Source: an uncultured Verrucomicrobiota bacterium (GTDB lineage Bacteria; Verrucomicrobiota; Verrucomicrobiia; Palsa-1439). Taken from it: a stretch of DNA of 32,425 nucleotides. How positions within the stretch are numbered: position 1 is the stretch's first letter; every line of letters starts with the position of its first letter. Positions 16,461 to 24,036 of the stretch are shown here, piece after piece. Under the pieces are notes generated by a model that saw only the letters and a program-made list of their open reading frames with translations, did no database searches and had not been told where the DNA came from. The stretch lies in contig CAIKAP010000075.1 of assembly GCA_903825435.1 (NCBI GenBank), positions 1-32,425 of the forward strand, written 5' to 3'. Position numbers and translations under genes: made by a program.

Positions 16461-17186
16461 ATGAGCGAGAAAGTCGCCGTCATCACCTGCGCTGTCTTGG
16501 AAATCGAGCTGGCCCATTTCGCCCGCGAGTTTCCGAACGTCGTCCATACCGAGGTCCTCGAACAGGGCCTGCACAACGAGCCCGACAAACTCCGCCGCGA
16601 ACTCCAAGCCGCCATCGATCGCGTCGAGGCCAACACGGTCGCCGACGTCATCGTGCTCGGGTACGGACTTTGCAGCCGCGGCACTGAAGGCGTGCGCACG
16701 CGGCGTTGCCGTCTGGTGATCGCGCGCGCGCACGACTGCATCACGCACCTACTCGGCAGTAAGGAACACTATGCCGCCTACGTCGCCGAGCATCCCGGTA
16801 CCTACTGGTACAGCCCCGGCTGGAACAGACACCACACGCCACCGGGCCGCGAGCGCTACGAGAATTTCCACCGGCTCTACACCGAGAAGTTCGGCGCCGA
16901 GAACGCCGAGTACCTCATGGAGACCGAACAAGGCTGGATGAAGAGCTACACCCGCGCCGCATTCGTCCACCTCGGCGCGGGCGACATCACCGGCGAATGG
17001 AAACGCACGCAGGAATGCGCCGCGTGGCTCGGCTGGCAATGCGATTTCCAGTGCGGCGACCCGGCGTTGCTGTGCGCGCTGCTTAACGGGCCGTGGGACA
17101 ACGACCGCTTTCTCGTCTTGAATCCCGGCGAAACTTTCCGCATGACAGCGGACGAACGTGTCATTGAAAAAACAAATCCAACTTGA
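16461..17186 (+). CDS. DUF1638 domain protein
   Basis: The product is 241 residues of unknown function. It matches the DUF1638 pattern as I remember it: VAVITCAVLEIEL at the start, a mid-region VIVLGYGLCSRGTEGVR, the conserved RAHDCITHLLGS, GTYWYSPGW and later GWQCDFQCGDPALLCALLNGPWDNDRFLVL. Conserved Cys, His and Asp residues (Cys10, Cys in GLCSRG, HDC, QCGD) suggest a metal or thiol site. The gene is soluble, 36 bp after the AraC gene, and overlaps the RACE gene by 29 bases. DUF1638 genes are often found beside corrinoid methyltransferase genes, so a role in handling the corrinoid protein or methyl donor is plausible but unproven. Confidence 0.85.
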   Translation: MSEKVAVITCAVLEIELAHFAREFPNVVHTEVLEQGLHNEPDKLRRELQAAIDRVEANTVADVIVLGYGLCSRGTEGVRTRRCRLVIARAHDCITHLLGSKEHYAAYVAEHPGTYWYSPGWNRHHTPPGRERYENFHRLYTEKFGAENAEYLMETEQGWMKSYTRAAFVHLGAGDITGEWKRTQECAAWLGWQCDFQCGDPALLCALLNGPWDNDRFLVLNPGETFRMTADERVIEKTNPT

Positions 17187-18657
17187 AATCGAGTCGCCGA
17201 AAGGCACGGCGACCATCGCGACCGCCTCGCACCAGCGGCTCAGCGACGTGCTACGGCGCGAACATCTGCCGTTGAATATCCGTTGCGGCCAGCGCGGCCT
17301 GTGCGACGGCTGCACACTCGACCTCGTACGCGGCACGATCGCCAACATCCACACCGGTGCGGTCGTCAACGCACCGGCATCGGTGCAGGCGTGCCAGCAC
17401 CGTCTCGACAGCGACGCGGCGATCCGGATTCCCGCGCGTTCGTTGCTGGCACACAAGCCGCAGATCGTCAGCGAATTCCGCGTCAATATCCCGCGCGCCT
17501 ACGACCCGCTCGCCAAGACCGGTATCGGCGCGGCAGTGGACGTCGGGACGACGACGGTGGCGGTGGTGCTCGTGGATTTGCGCGACGGCAAGGTTGTCGG
17601 GCGCGCCGCCGATTTCAACAAGCAGTTGAATTTTGGCGACGATGTGGCGACGCGGATCGGTTTGTGCGCCGGGGACAAGACAATGGTAGCGCGGCTCCAG
17701 GAAGCCGTCGTGCAGGAGACCATTTTGCCGCTGCTCGGAAACACGTCGCCTGTTTGTCTCAGCGTGGCCGGCAACACGACGATGCTGCACCTGTTCGCCG
17801 GCGTGGACCCGACGCCGATGGGGACGTATCCGTTCCGCCCGGCGTTTCTGGAACATCGCACGGTGAAGTTGTCGGCGTTCGGCGACGCGGAGGTTCATCT
17901 GTTGCCAAGCGCGGCGGCGTACATCGGCTCGGACATTACCGCCGGTATTTTAGCGAGTGGCCTGGCATACGATGACGGGCCGAGCCTGTTGGTGGACGTC
18001 GGCACGAACGGCGAAATCGTCTTGAAGTCGGGCGGTCGTCTTTTCGGTTGCGCAACGGCGGCCGGCCCGGCGTTCGAGGGCGCGGGGTTGACGAACGGCG
18101 TGCGCGCGGCGGAAGGCGCTATCCAGAAAATACGGCTCGGTGCGGAGACGCACGTTGATGTGATCGGCAAGACGAAGCCGATCGGCATCTGCGGTTCAGC
18201 GTACGTGGATTTCCTGGCGGAAGGCCGACGGACTGGCCTATTGAACGAGCACGGCCGGTTTCGGGAGCGCAGTGAGTTTCCGGTTGCGGCGGGTATCGTG
18301 ATCACGGAGACCGATGTGGCGCATCTGTTGCAGTCGAAGGCGGCGATTGCGGCGGGGATTGTGACGTTGCTGGAACGTGCCGGGCTGACCGCGTCGGCCA
18401 TCAAGCGCGTGTATATGGCGGGCGGGTTCGGTTTGCACATCAATGTCGCCAACGCCATCGGGTGCGGGCTGCTACCGGGATTCGCGACGGAGCAGGTGCA
18501 GGTGGTCGGGAACACGTCGCTGGCGGGCGCGTTTGTGAGCTTGCTGGATCGCGGTGCGCTGGAGGAGATCGCGCGAGTGTGCCGGCAGATCGAGGTGGTG
18601 GAGTTGAATCTGGATCCGGGATTTGAGTCGCGCTACATCGATCATCTCAGCTTATGA
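17158..18657 (+). CDS. Reductive activator of corrinoid enzymes (RACE; ferredoxin-ASKHA protein)
   Basis: The product is 499 residues. The N-terminal [2Fe-2S] ferredoxin-like domain has Cys43, Cys49, Cys52 and Cys79, the Cx5Cx2C...C pattern. A linker leads to an ASKHA ATPase-like domain with GAAVDVGTTTVAVVLVDL, CLSVAGNTTMLHLFAG, LLVDVGTNGEIVL, GPAFEGAGLTNG and VYMAGGFGLHI (DUF4445). Such proteins reduce inactive Co(II) corrinoid proteins back to Co(I) with ATP hydrolysis. The partner is very probably the corrinoid protein at 14817-15449. In a split methionine synthase it would replace the AdoMet-activation domain of MetH. The start is GTG at 17158, inside the end of the DUF1638 gene; the stop overlaps the archease start by four bases. 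Confidence 0.92.
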   Translation: MSLKKQIQLEIESPKGTATIATASHQRLSDVLRREHLPLNIRCGQRGLCDGCTLDLVRGTIANIHTGAVVNAPASVQACQHRLDSDAAIRIPARSLLAHKPQIVSEFRVNIPRAYDPLAKTGIGAAVDVGTTTVAVVLVDLRDGKVVGRAADFNKQLNFGDDVATRIGLCAGDKTMVARLQEAVVQETILPLLGNTSPVCLSVAGNTTMLHLFAGVDPTPMGTYPFRPAFLEHRTVKLSAFGDAEVHLLPSAAAYIGSDITAGILASGLAYDDGPSLLVDVGTNGEIVLKSGGRLFGCATAAGPAFEGAGLTNGVRAAEGAIQKIRLGAETHVDVIGKTKPIGICGSAYVDFLAEGRRTGLLNEHGRFRERSEFPVAAGIVITETDVAHLLQSKAAIAAGIVTLLERAGLTASAIKRVYMAGGFGLHINVANAIGCGLLPGFATEQVQVVGNTSLAGAFVSLLDRGALEEIARVCRQIEVVELNLDPGFESRYIDHLSL

Positions 18658-19076
18658 CGGCGCGCTACGAGTTCTTCGAGCACACGGCGGACATCGGTGT
18701 ACGTGTGTTTGGAGCGACGCTGGAGGAACTGTTCCGCAACGCGGCGGCGGCGTTGTTCGAGGTGATGGGAGAATGGAAGAAGTCAGGAGTCGGGAGTCAG
18801 AAATCGATCGTGATCGAGGCGGGGTCGGCGGAGGATTTGTTGCACGACTGGCTGACGGAGTTGTTGTTCGAGTTTTCGGCGCACGGGGTCGTGTACGATG
18901 AATTTGGAATCTCAAATCTCAATTCTCAAATCATCGAAGCCTCGTTGCGGGGTGGGGCGGTGGATTGGAAACAGTCGGAGCCGCGGGCGGAGGTGAAGGC
19001 GGTGACGTATCACCAGCTTCAGGTGGAGCAGCGCGACGACGGTTCGTGGTTGGCGACGGTGATCTTCGACGTTTAG
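18654..19076 (+). CDS. Archease family protein
   Basis: The product is 140 residues, normal for archease. It starts RYEFFEHTADIGVRVFGATLEELFRNAAAALFEVM, with the conserved HTADIG, followed by LLHDWLTELLFEF and EVKAVTYHQLQV, ending WLATVIFDV with the terminal Asp. Archease activates the RNA ligase RtcB in archaea and some bacteria; no rtcB is in the window. Its position as last gene of the RACE operon (ATGA overlap) is unusual and may hint at a different partner. Two loops (18777-18803 and 18900-18945) are encoded by short A/T-rich or AGTC-type direct repeats unlike the rest of the gene. The stop overlaps the BY-kinase stop by four bases in convergent orientation. Confidence 0.88.
   Translation: MTARYEFFEHTADIGVRVFGATLEELFRNAAAALFEVMGEWKKSGVGSQKSIVIEAGSAEDLLHDWLTELLFEFSAHGVVYDEFGISNLNSQIIEASLRGGAVDWKQSEPRAEVKAVTYHQLQVEQRDDGSWLATVIFDV
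18777..18803. repeat. Short tandem-like repeat inside the archease gene (first loop)
   Basis: The stretch contains AGTCAGGAGTCGGGAGTCAG, three near-copies of an AGTC/GGAGTC unit. It encodes the loop KSGVGSQKS, a variable region of the family between the first helix and a beta strand. It looks like an expansion or insertion tolerated in a loop. Confidence 0.5.
18900..18945. repeat. A/T-rich repeat inside the archease gene (second loop)
   Basis: GAATCTCAAATCTCAATTC and a further CTCAAATC follow one another at 18907-18934, a TCTCAAAT-type unit repeated about four times in a GC-rich gene. It encodes FGISNLNSQI. The unit is of the same general class as the repeat at 4388-4486. Confidence 0.5.
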
Positions 19077-21397
19077 TAAACGTCTTCGATCTCGTCCTTG
19101 TCCTTCTTCTCGGAGGAGGGAGCTTCGCCACCCTTGGCTTCGCCGGCTTTGGCTTCTTCTTCTTCCTTGTGGGCATAGTAGTAGCCGCGGGAATAGTAGC
19201 TGTAGTAGTAGGGGTAGTAGTGGTAGTAGCCGACACGGCCAGGTTCGAGGTTGTTGAGGATGAAGCCGAAAATCTTGGCACCACGACTGATGGCGGTCAT
19301 TTTGGCGACACGGACGTACCGTCGGGAGGTGCGGCCGGCCCAGATGATGAAAAGGGAGCCATCACCGGCGGCACCGAGAATGGCGCTGTCGGCGATGCCC
19401 ATGACGGGCGGGCTGTCCACGATGACGCGGTCATAGTGTTGGCGCGCCCAGTCCAGCGTTTCTTTCAGACGCCAGCCGAGCAGCAATTCGGCAGGATTGG
19501 ACGGATAGGCGCCGGAAGGGATAACATCGAGTTTTGGAATGTCGGTGTGGCGGACGACTTCCTCGGGGGTGACCTCACCAAGCAGCACGTCGGAGAGTCC
19601 TTTCTCGCGGTCGAGTCCAAAGTACTTATGGATTTCGCCACGACGCAAGTCGCCGTCGAGCAACAGGACGCGCTCTTCAATCTTGGAAAAACCGATGGCG
19701 AGGTTAACGCAGGTGGTGGTCTTACCTTCACGTGGAACGGCGCTGGTCATCAGTATGGTGCGGAGTTTCTCGCGAGGAATGGAGAAGATGATGGCAGATC
19801 GGACAACGCGGTAGGCTTCGGCGACGCCGCCTTGTTGTTTGACGCGATCAAGGCGGTGGGCGGTGAGATCGTCGTGGTTCCACTGGGCGGCAGGCACCAT
19901 TCCGAGAAATGGCAGTTGAAGGTCGCGTTCAACGTCCTCGGCAATTTTGATGGAGTCGTCTACGTACTCGACGAAGAAAGCGAGCGCCAGCCCGAGGCCG
20001 AGGCCGAAAAAGGCGGCGAGCATAAGTCCTTTCATCTTCTTCGGGTAAATAGGGTCGGATTCGACGGCGGCGGACTCGATCACAGAGATAGTGCGGTAGC
20101 GGAAACCTTGGCGAACATCGATGGCGGTAAGGGTGGTGAGGAGGGCACGCTGTTGAGAACGGAGGCGGTCGAGATCGTCGTTTAAGGCGTTGCCTCCCAG
20201 GAGTTCGCGGCTTTTCTGCTGGATCTCATTATCGGCTTCGCGGAGCATCTTTTCAGCGGAATCCATCTGGCGCTGGAGGAAAGCGACTTCGGCGTTCTGA
20301 ATGTCGCGGGCGAGACGCATCTGGTACTGAATGTTGTTCCTAACTTCGTTAAGTTCGATCTGCACCGACTGGACGGCGGGATACTTCGACTTATAGACAG
20401 TCAACAACTCAGCCAAACGTCCTTCCAATCTCACGCGGCGGCGTTCCAAGTCCATCAAGGTTTGCACAATGGCCGTCGGCATAGCGGGGACCGCTTGGAA
20501 TACGCGTTGGTCTGCTGCGGGTAATTCATTCGGACGCGCGGTGGCAGCGGGCACAACTGCGACGGCCACTTCGCCGGTGCGGGCGGTGTCCATGCCCGTG
20601 CCTGCGAGCTGTTCTGGTGTGGGATTTCTCTGTAGCTGTTCAGATTGTTGCGCGGCTGGTTGGCTCATGAGGGCGATGAAGGTGCCGGTGTTCGACTGTT
20701 CGAGGGCGGTTTGTCTGGCCTTAGCAGCGTCGAGCGCATTGCGCAACTGCACGTAGCTGGTGAGGTGCTGTGTGTAGAGTTGTCTCCAAGTAGCACTGGT
20801 GTCCTGGAGCACGGGAAGATTGTGTTCCTTGGCATAGGCGAGGTATCGCTCCTGGGCGGCCTTGATTTCCTGCCCAAGACGGTTGGCCTCGCGCGTTAGC
20901 GACAATAGCGCAGACTCAGCACCTCGGGCTCGTTCCTCGTCGCGGAATAACAGGTACTCTTGGGCTAGTGTGTTGGCGAAATCGCGAGCAAATTCCCTCG
21001 ATGGGCCGTCCACAGTGATGACGATGATGTCGGAACCGCCGATGAGCGAAACCTTCAAGTTGGCAAGGTTCTCACGGATTTCATCAGGCGACTTCTTCAT
21101 CCGCTGTTGAACGCGCCGCAGCATCGTCTGGCTCTGCATGAGGTTGAGTTGTGTGGCGTAAAACGTACGCATGTCCTCCACCACAGCTTCAGAAGTAGGC
21201 AATACACCCGTCGTGGTCACCAGCATGCGTAGGTTGGCGCGGTAGATCGGCTGGCGCGTGAATAGAAAAGCTGTCGCACCCGCCATGCTCAACAGAAAAC
21301 AGACCAGAATTAGCCATTTGCGCTTCAGTAAGACGGACAGATACTCCTTGATGTCCACTGACTCCGGACGCGCTTCAACTGGAGCTTGATTCAACAT
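19073..21397 (-). CDS. Polysaccharide co-polymerase / BY-kinase (Wzz-Wzc type)
   Basis: The product is 774 residues, an inner-membrane protein controlling export and chain length of exopolysaccharide. The Wzz domain starts at about residue 16 (DIKEYLSVLLKRKWL) with the first membrane helix at 27-47 and a long periplasmic coiled-coil region to about 440. The second helix (MLAAFFGLGLGLALAFF) precedes the BY-kinase: Walker A AVPREGKTTT (Lys559), Walker A' LLLDGDLRR (Asp581 region) and Walker B VIVDSPP (about 658). The C-terminus has a tyrosine cluster at 724-741, 12 Tyr in 18 residues, then an acidic/Lys-rich tail ending in Tyr774; such clusters are autophosphorylated. A Pro/Ala/Thr-rich insert lies at about 255-310. 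It follows the Wza-like gene after 12 bases. Glycosyltransferases, Wzx and Wzy are not in the window. Confidence 0.93.
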   Translation of the reverse strand: MLNQAPVEARPESVDIKEYLSVLLKRKWLILVCFLLSMAGATAFLFTRQPIYRANLRMLVTTTGVLPTSEAVVEDMRTFYATQLNLMQSQTMLRRVQQRMKKSPDEIRENLANLKVSLIGGSDIIVITVDGPSREFARDFANTLAQEYLLFRDEERARGAESALLSLTREANRLGQEIKAAQERYLAYAKEHNLPVLQDTSATWRQLYTQHLTSYVQLRNALDAAKARQTALEQSNTGTFIALMSQPAAQQSEQLQRNPTPEQLAGTGMDTARTGEVAVAVVPAATARPNELPAADQRVFQAVPAMPTAIVQTLMDLERRRVRLEGRLAELLTVYKSKYPAVQSVQIELNEVRNNIQYQMRLARDIQNAEVAFLQRQMDSAEKMLREADNEIQQKSRELLGGNALNDDLDRLRSQQRALLTTLTAIDVRQGFRYRTISVIESAAVESDPIYPKKMKGLMLAAFFGLGLGLALAFFVEYVDDSIKIAEDVERDLQLPFLGMVPAAQWNHDDLTAHRLDRVKQQGGVAEAYRVVRSAIIFSIPREKLRTILMTSAVPREGKTTTCVNLAIGFSKIEERVLLLDGDLRRGEIHKYFGLDREKGLSDVLLGEVTPEEVVRHTDIPKLDVIPSGAYPSNPAELLLGWRLKETLDWARQHYDRVIVDSPPVMGIADSAILGAAGDGSLFIIWAGRTSRRYVRVAKMTAISRGAKIFGFILNNLEPGRVGYYHYYPYYYSYYSRGYYYAHKEEEEAKAGEAKGGEAPSSEKKDKDEIEDVY

Positions 21398-21409
21398 CCT
21401 TCAATACCT

Positions 21410-22132
21410 CTAGAAATTGATCCACTTCTCCGGCACGATGATCCAGTCCCCGTTCTGGATCGGGAGGTCCTTCTCAAACTCGCCGCGTTTCATGATGCGA
21501 TCCACATTCACGAAGGTCTCGAACTTCTTGCCGTTTGTGTCGTAGCGCAGCACGCGCACCTTGGCCCCATTGCCGAATGTCGCAATACCGCCAGCGGCAA
21601 TGATCACCTTGGTCAGCGTGAACACCTCGTCGCGAGGCAGCATCAACGGCCCCGGCCGGCCGACGTGACCGAGCACATACACCACGCCACCACCGCCACC
21701 AATGCCGGTGGTGCTGGGTTGCCCCGGAGCACCTGTCGCAGCGTCTAACGTCACTGTCACCGTGGCCTTCTGAAAGTAATCCCGTTCCAAGGGAAGTTTG
21801 ATCATTTTGATCAGATCATCGGTCGTCAACCCCACCACCTTCACGCGTCCGACTCCGACCATCTCCACCATACCAGTAGGTGGCACTATGTACTGGCGGT
21901 TCAAATTCGTATCCTCGGCCACCATCACCGTTAATACCATCCCCGGCGCAATCAACCGCGGTGCGGATGCGTCCGCGCCGGGCGCGTTGGTCACAGCTGG
22001 TTCCGCCGCGGCGGGAGCGGAAAACTTCCGTATAAACTCTGCGTTGGAGAGGACCTTCGACTCCGGTGACGACGATTTGCAGCCACACACAGGCAGGATT
22101 AAACACAATAACAAGGACCATCTGGTTCTCAT
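21410..22132 (-). CDS. Polysaccharide export lipoprotein (Wza-like, SLBB domain)
   Basis: The product is 240 residues. The ATG at 22132 gives a lipoprotein signal (MRTRWSLLLCLILPVCGC) with lipobox PVCGC, so Cys18 would be lipidated; a longer upstream frame is rejected because the signal would then be internal. The poly-export segment follows (ISPGMVLTVMV-like IAPGMVLTVMVAEDTNLNRQYIVPPTG, then VGRVKVVGLTTDDLIKMI). An SLBB-like domain follows (VVYVLGHVGRPGPL, LTKVIIAAGGI, KVRVLRYD) and the protein ends IQNGDWIIVPEKW. It is shorter than E. coli Wza. A Gly-rich loop (TTGIGGGGG) lies near 170. It is co-transcribed with the BY-kinase and divergent from the ABC transporter. Confidence 0.9.
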   Translation of the reverse strand: MRTRWSLLLCLILPVCGCKSSSPESKVLSNAEFIRKFSAPAAAEPAVTNAPGADASAPRLIAPGMVLTVMVAEDTNLNRQYIVPPTGMVEMVGVGRVKVVGLTTDDLIKMIKLPLERDYFQKATVTVTLDAATGAPGQPSTTGIGGGGGVVYVLGHVGRPGPLMLPRDEVFTLTKVIIAAGGIATFGNGAKVRVLRYDTNGKKFETFVNVDRIMKRGEFEKDLPIQNGDWIIVPEKWINF

Positions 22133-22141
22133 AACCGTTGC

Positions 22142-22170
22142 ATCATACGCATCATGCCCACCTCGGTCAA
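22142..22170 (-). promoter_or_regulatory. Sigma70-like promoter of the Wza/BY-kinase operon
   Basis: On the minus strand TTGACC (22165-22170) and TATGAT (22142-22147) are spaced by 17 bases. The -10 box ends only nine bases before the ATG at 22132, so the transcript would have a leader of two or three bases, in agreement with the lack of a Shine-Dalgarno. Confidence 0.55.
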
Positions 22171-22199
22171 GCGACCGTAATGTAGTTTTAGCGTCGCCA

Positions 22200-22220
22200 A
22201 ATGACAGATGGTTTGTCATT
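22200..22220. promoter_or_regulatory. Perfect inverted repeat between divergent wza-like and ABC genes
   Basis: AATGACA (22200-22206) and TGTCATT (22214-22220) are perfect 7-bp arms around a 7-base centre, 10 bases upstream of the ABC transporter start and 30 bases upstream of the opposite -35 box. Size and symmetry suit a dimeric repressor site. No regulator gene lies alongside. Confidence 0.4.
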
Positions 22221-22230
22221 CTAGCGGCGC

Positions 22231-24036
22231 ATGACCAAGGACACCAAGCCCAGACCGCCACGGGCTAAACGCCTGCTGTTGACGCGCGCATGGCTCCTGA
22301 TGCGAATGCAATGGCGCGGAGCTGCGGCGGGTTTCGCACTGTCGCTGTTGGCGGTCGGAGCCAGCCTCTACCAGCCGTGGCCGATCCAGATCGTCGTGGA
22401 CACCATCCTCACCGACAAGGCGCCGCCACCTCACTGGCTGACGCCGTACATGTCCGACAAGAGCGTCGCGTTGCTGGTTATCTGTGGTGTGTTGCTAGCC
22501 GTGTATTTCCTCCGATACGCCTTAAACGCTTGGGGCACCATGTATTTCGTCCGCGCCGGGTTGGAGATGACGCACGACCTGCGCTGCCGGCTGTACGAAC
22601 ACATGCAGAAACTTTCCCTCCTGTTCCACGAACGCCACGCCGTCGGCGACTCCATTTACCGCGTCACTTGGGACACTTACTCCATCCAGACCTTGTTCAA
22701 CAGCGGCGTCGTCCCGATGATCAACGCCCTCGCCACGCTGATCGGCATGCTCATCATCATGTGGCGGTTCGACCCGTTGCTGACGCTGCTCGCCCTCGCC
22801 GTCGTGCCCGCGCTGTGGATCGTGATCAAGTACTACGGCGAACGCATCGGCCAGACGTCCGTCGAGTTTCACGACAGCGAAAGCAAACTCAGCACCCTGA
22901 TCCAGGAAACCCTCACCGCCATCCGGACCGTCCAGGCTTTCGTCCGCGAAGAAGACGAACGCCGGCGGTTCGAGGACGACACCGGCCGTTCCGTCGAGGC
23001 CAACCTCCGCCTGATGCGCGAACAAATCATGGTCGGGTTCATCGCCGGCCTCATCACCGCCGCCGGGACCGTCGCCATCATCTGGGTCGGCGGCGAACGC
23101 GCGCTCAACGGGCATCTCAGCGTCGGCGAACTGATCGTCTTCATCACCTACGTCGGCATGCTCTACACGCCGATGGCCACGCTCAGCGGGCTGGCCACCG
23201 CCGTCCAGGGCGCGCTTGCGCCGTTCCGTCGCGTCGTCGAGATTCTCACCGCCAACCCCGTCATCAGCGACAAACCGAAAGCCCGCCGGCTCACCGATTG
23301 CCGGGGGCTTGTCCGTTTCGAGCACGTCAGTTTCAGCTACGACCCCGGCCGGACCGTCATCAAAGACGTGGACTTCGAGACGCGCCCCGGTGAGATGATC
23401 GCGCTCGTCGGCCCCAGCGGTTCCGGCAAATCCACGCTCCTGAGCCTGCTGCTGCGGTTCTACGATCCCCAACAAGGCCGCGTCCTCGTGGACGGTGTTG
23501 ACGTGCGCGATTACCAATACCGCTCACTGCGCCGCGAGATCAGCATCGTGCCGCAGGAACCGATTCTCTTCTCCGCCAAGATCGCCGAGAACATCGCCTA
23601 CGGCCGGCCCGACGCGACGCGCGACCAGATCATCGAAGCGGCCAAACAAGCCGAGGCCCACGAGTTCATCAGCGCGTTGCCGGAGGGCTACGACACGCCG
23701 CTCGGCGAACGCGGCACGACGCTCAGCGGCGGCCAACGCCAGCGCCTCGCGCTCGCCCGCGCCTTCCTCAAGAACTCGCCGATCCTCATCCTCGACGAAC
23801 CGACCGCCGCGCTCGACGCCGAGACCGAGGCCGCCGTGCTGCGGACGCTGCGCCGGCTCCGCGAAAACCGGACCGTGTTCGTCGTTGCGCACCGGCTCTC
23901 GACGATCCGCGACGCGTCTTCCGTGCTCGTACTCCAAGCCGGGCAGGTTGCCGAGCGCGGCACGCACGAAGAACTGCTCGCCCGACACGGTCCGTATGCG
24001 CATCTGGTCGAGTTGCAATTCGGGCCAGCCAAGTGA
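22231..24036 (+). CDS. ABC transporter, fused permease-ATPase half-transporter (MsbA-like)
   Basis: The product is 601 residues. The membrane domain (about 20-320) has about six helices, starting AAAGFALSLLAVGASLYQPWP. The ATPase domain (about 350-600) has Walker A GPSGSGKST (394-402), Q-loop VPQEPILFS, signature LSGGQRQR (about 498), Walker B ILILDEP (about 518), D-loop and H-loop VVAHRLST. All catalytic residues are intact, so the homodimer should be active. Family members flip lipid A, glycolipids or export peptides and drugs. Its divergent position next to the Wza/BY-kinase pair suggests an envelope lipid or glycan-lipid substrate, but this is inference. It overlaps the pseudouridine synthase gene by four bases. 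Confidence 0.92.
   Translation: MTKDTKPRPPRAKRLLLTRAWLLMRMQWRGAAAGFALSLLAVGASLYQPWPIQIVVDTILTDKAPPPHWLTPYMSDKSVALLVICGVLLAVYFLRYALNAWGTMYFVRAGLEMTHDLRCRLYEHMQKLSLLFHERHAVGDSIYRVTWDTYSIQTLFNSGVVPMINALATLIGMLIIMWRFDPLLTLLALAVVPALWIVIKYYGERIGQTSVEFHDSESKLSTLIQETLTAIRTVQAFVREEDERRRFEDDTGRSVEANLRLMREQIMVGFIAGLITAAGTVAIIWVGGERALNGHLSVGELIVFITYVGMLYTPMATLSGLATAVQGALAPFRRVVEILTANPVISDKPKARRLTDCRGLVRFEHVSFSYDPGRTVIKDVDFETRPGEMIALVGPSGSGKSTLLSLLLRFYDPQQGRVLVDGVDVRDYQYRSLRREISIVPQEPILFSAKIAENIAYGRPDATRDQIIEAAKQAEAHEFISALPEGYDTPLGERGTTLSGGQRQRLALARAFLKNSPILILDEPTAALDAETEAAVLRTLRRLRENRTVFVVAHRLSTIRDASSVLVLQAGQVAERGTHEELLARHGPYAHLVELQFGPAK

Noticed and set aside
19170-19250. GTAGTAG microsatellite
   Set aside because: It is the codon pattern of the tyrosine cluster of the BY-kinase and stays in frame.
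18965-20185. Plus-strand frame of 406 codons opposite the BY-kinase
   Set aside because: Antisense of the kinase domain; Gly/Val-rich text without motif, while the minus strand carries Walker motifs.
22132-22261. Extended N-terminus of the Wza-like protein from an upstream start
   Set aside because: It would place the lipoprotein signal inside the protein and cross the promoter and operator region.
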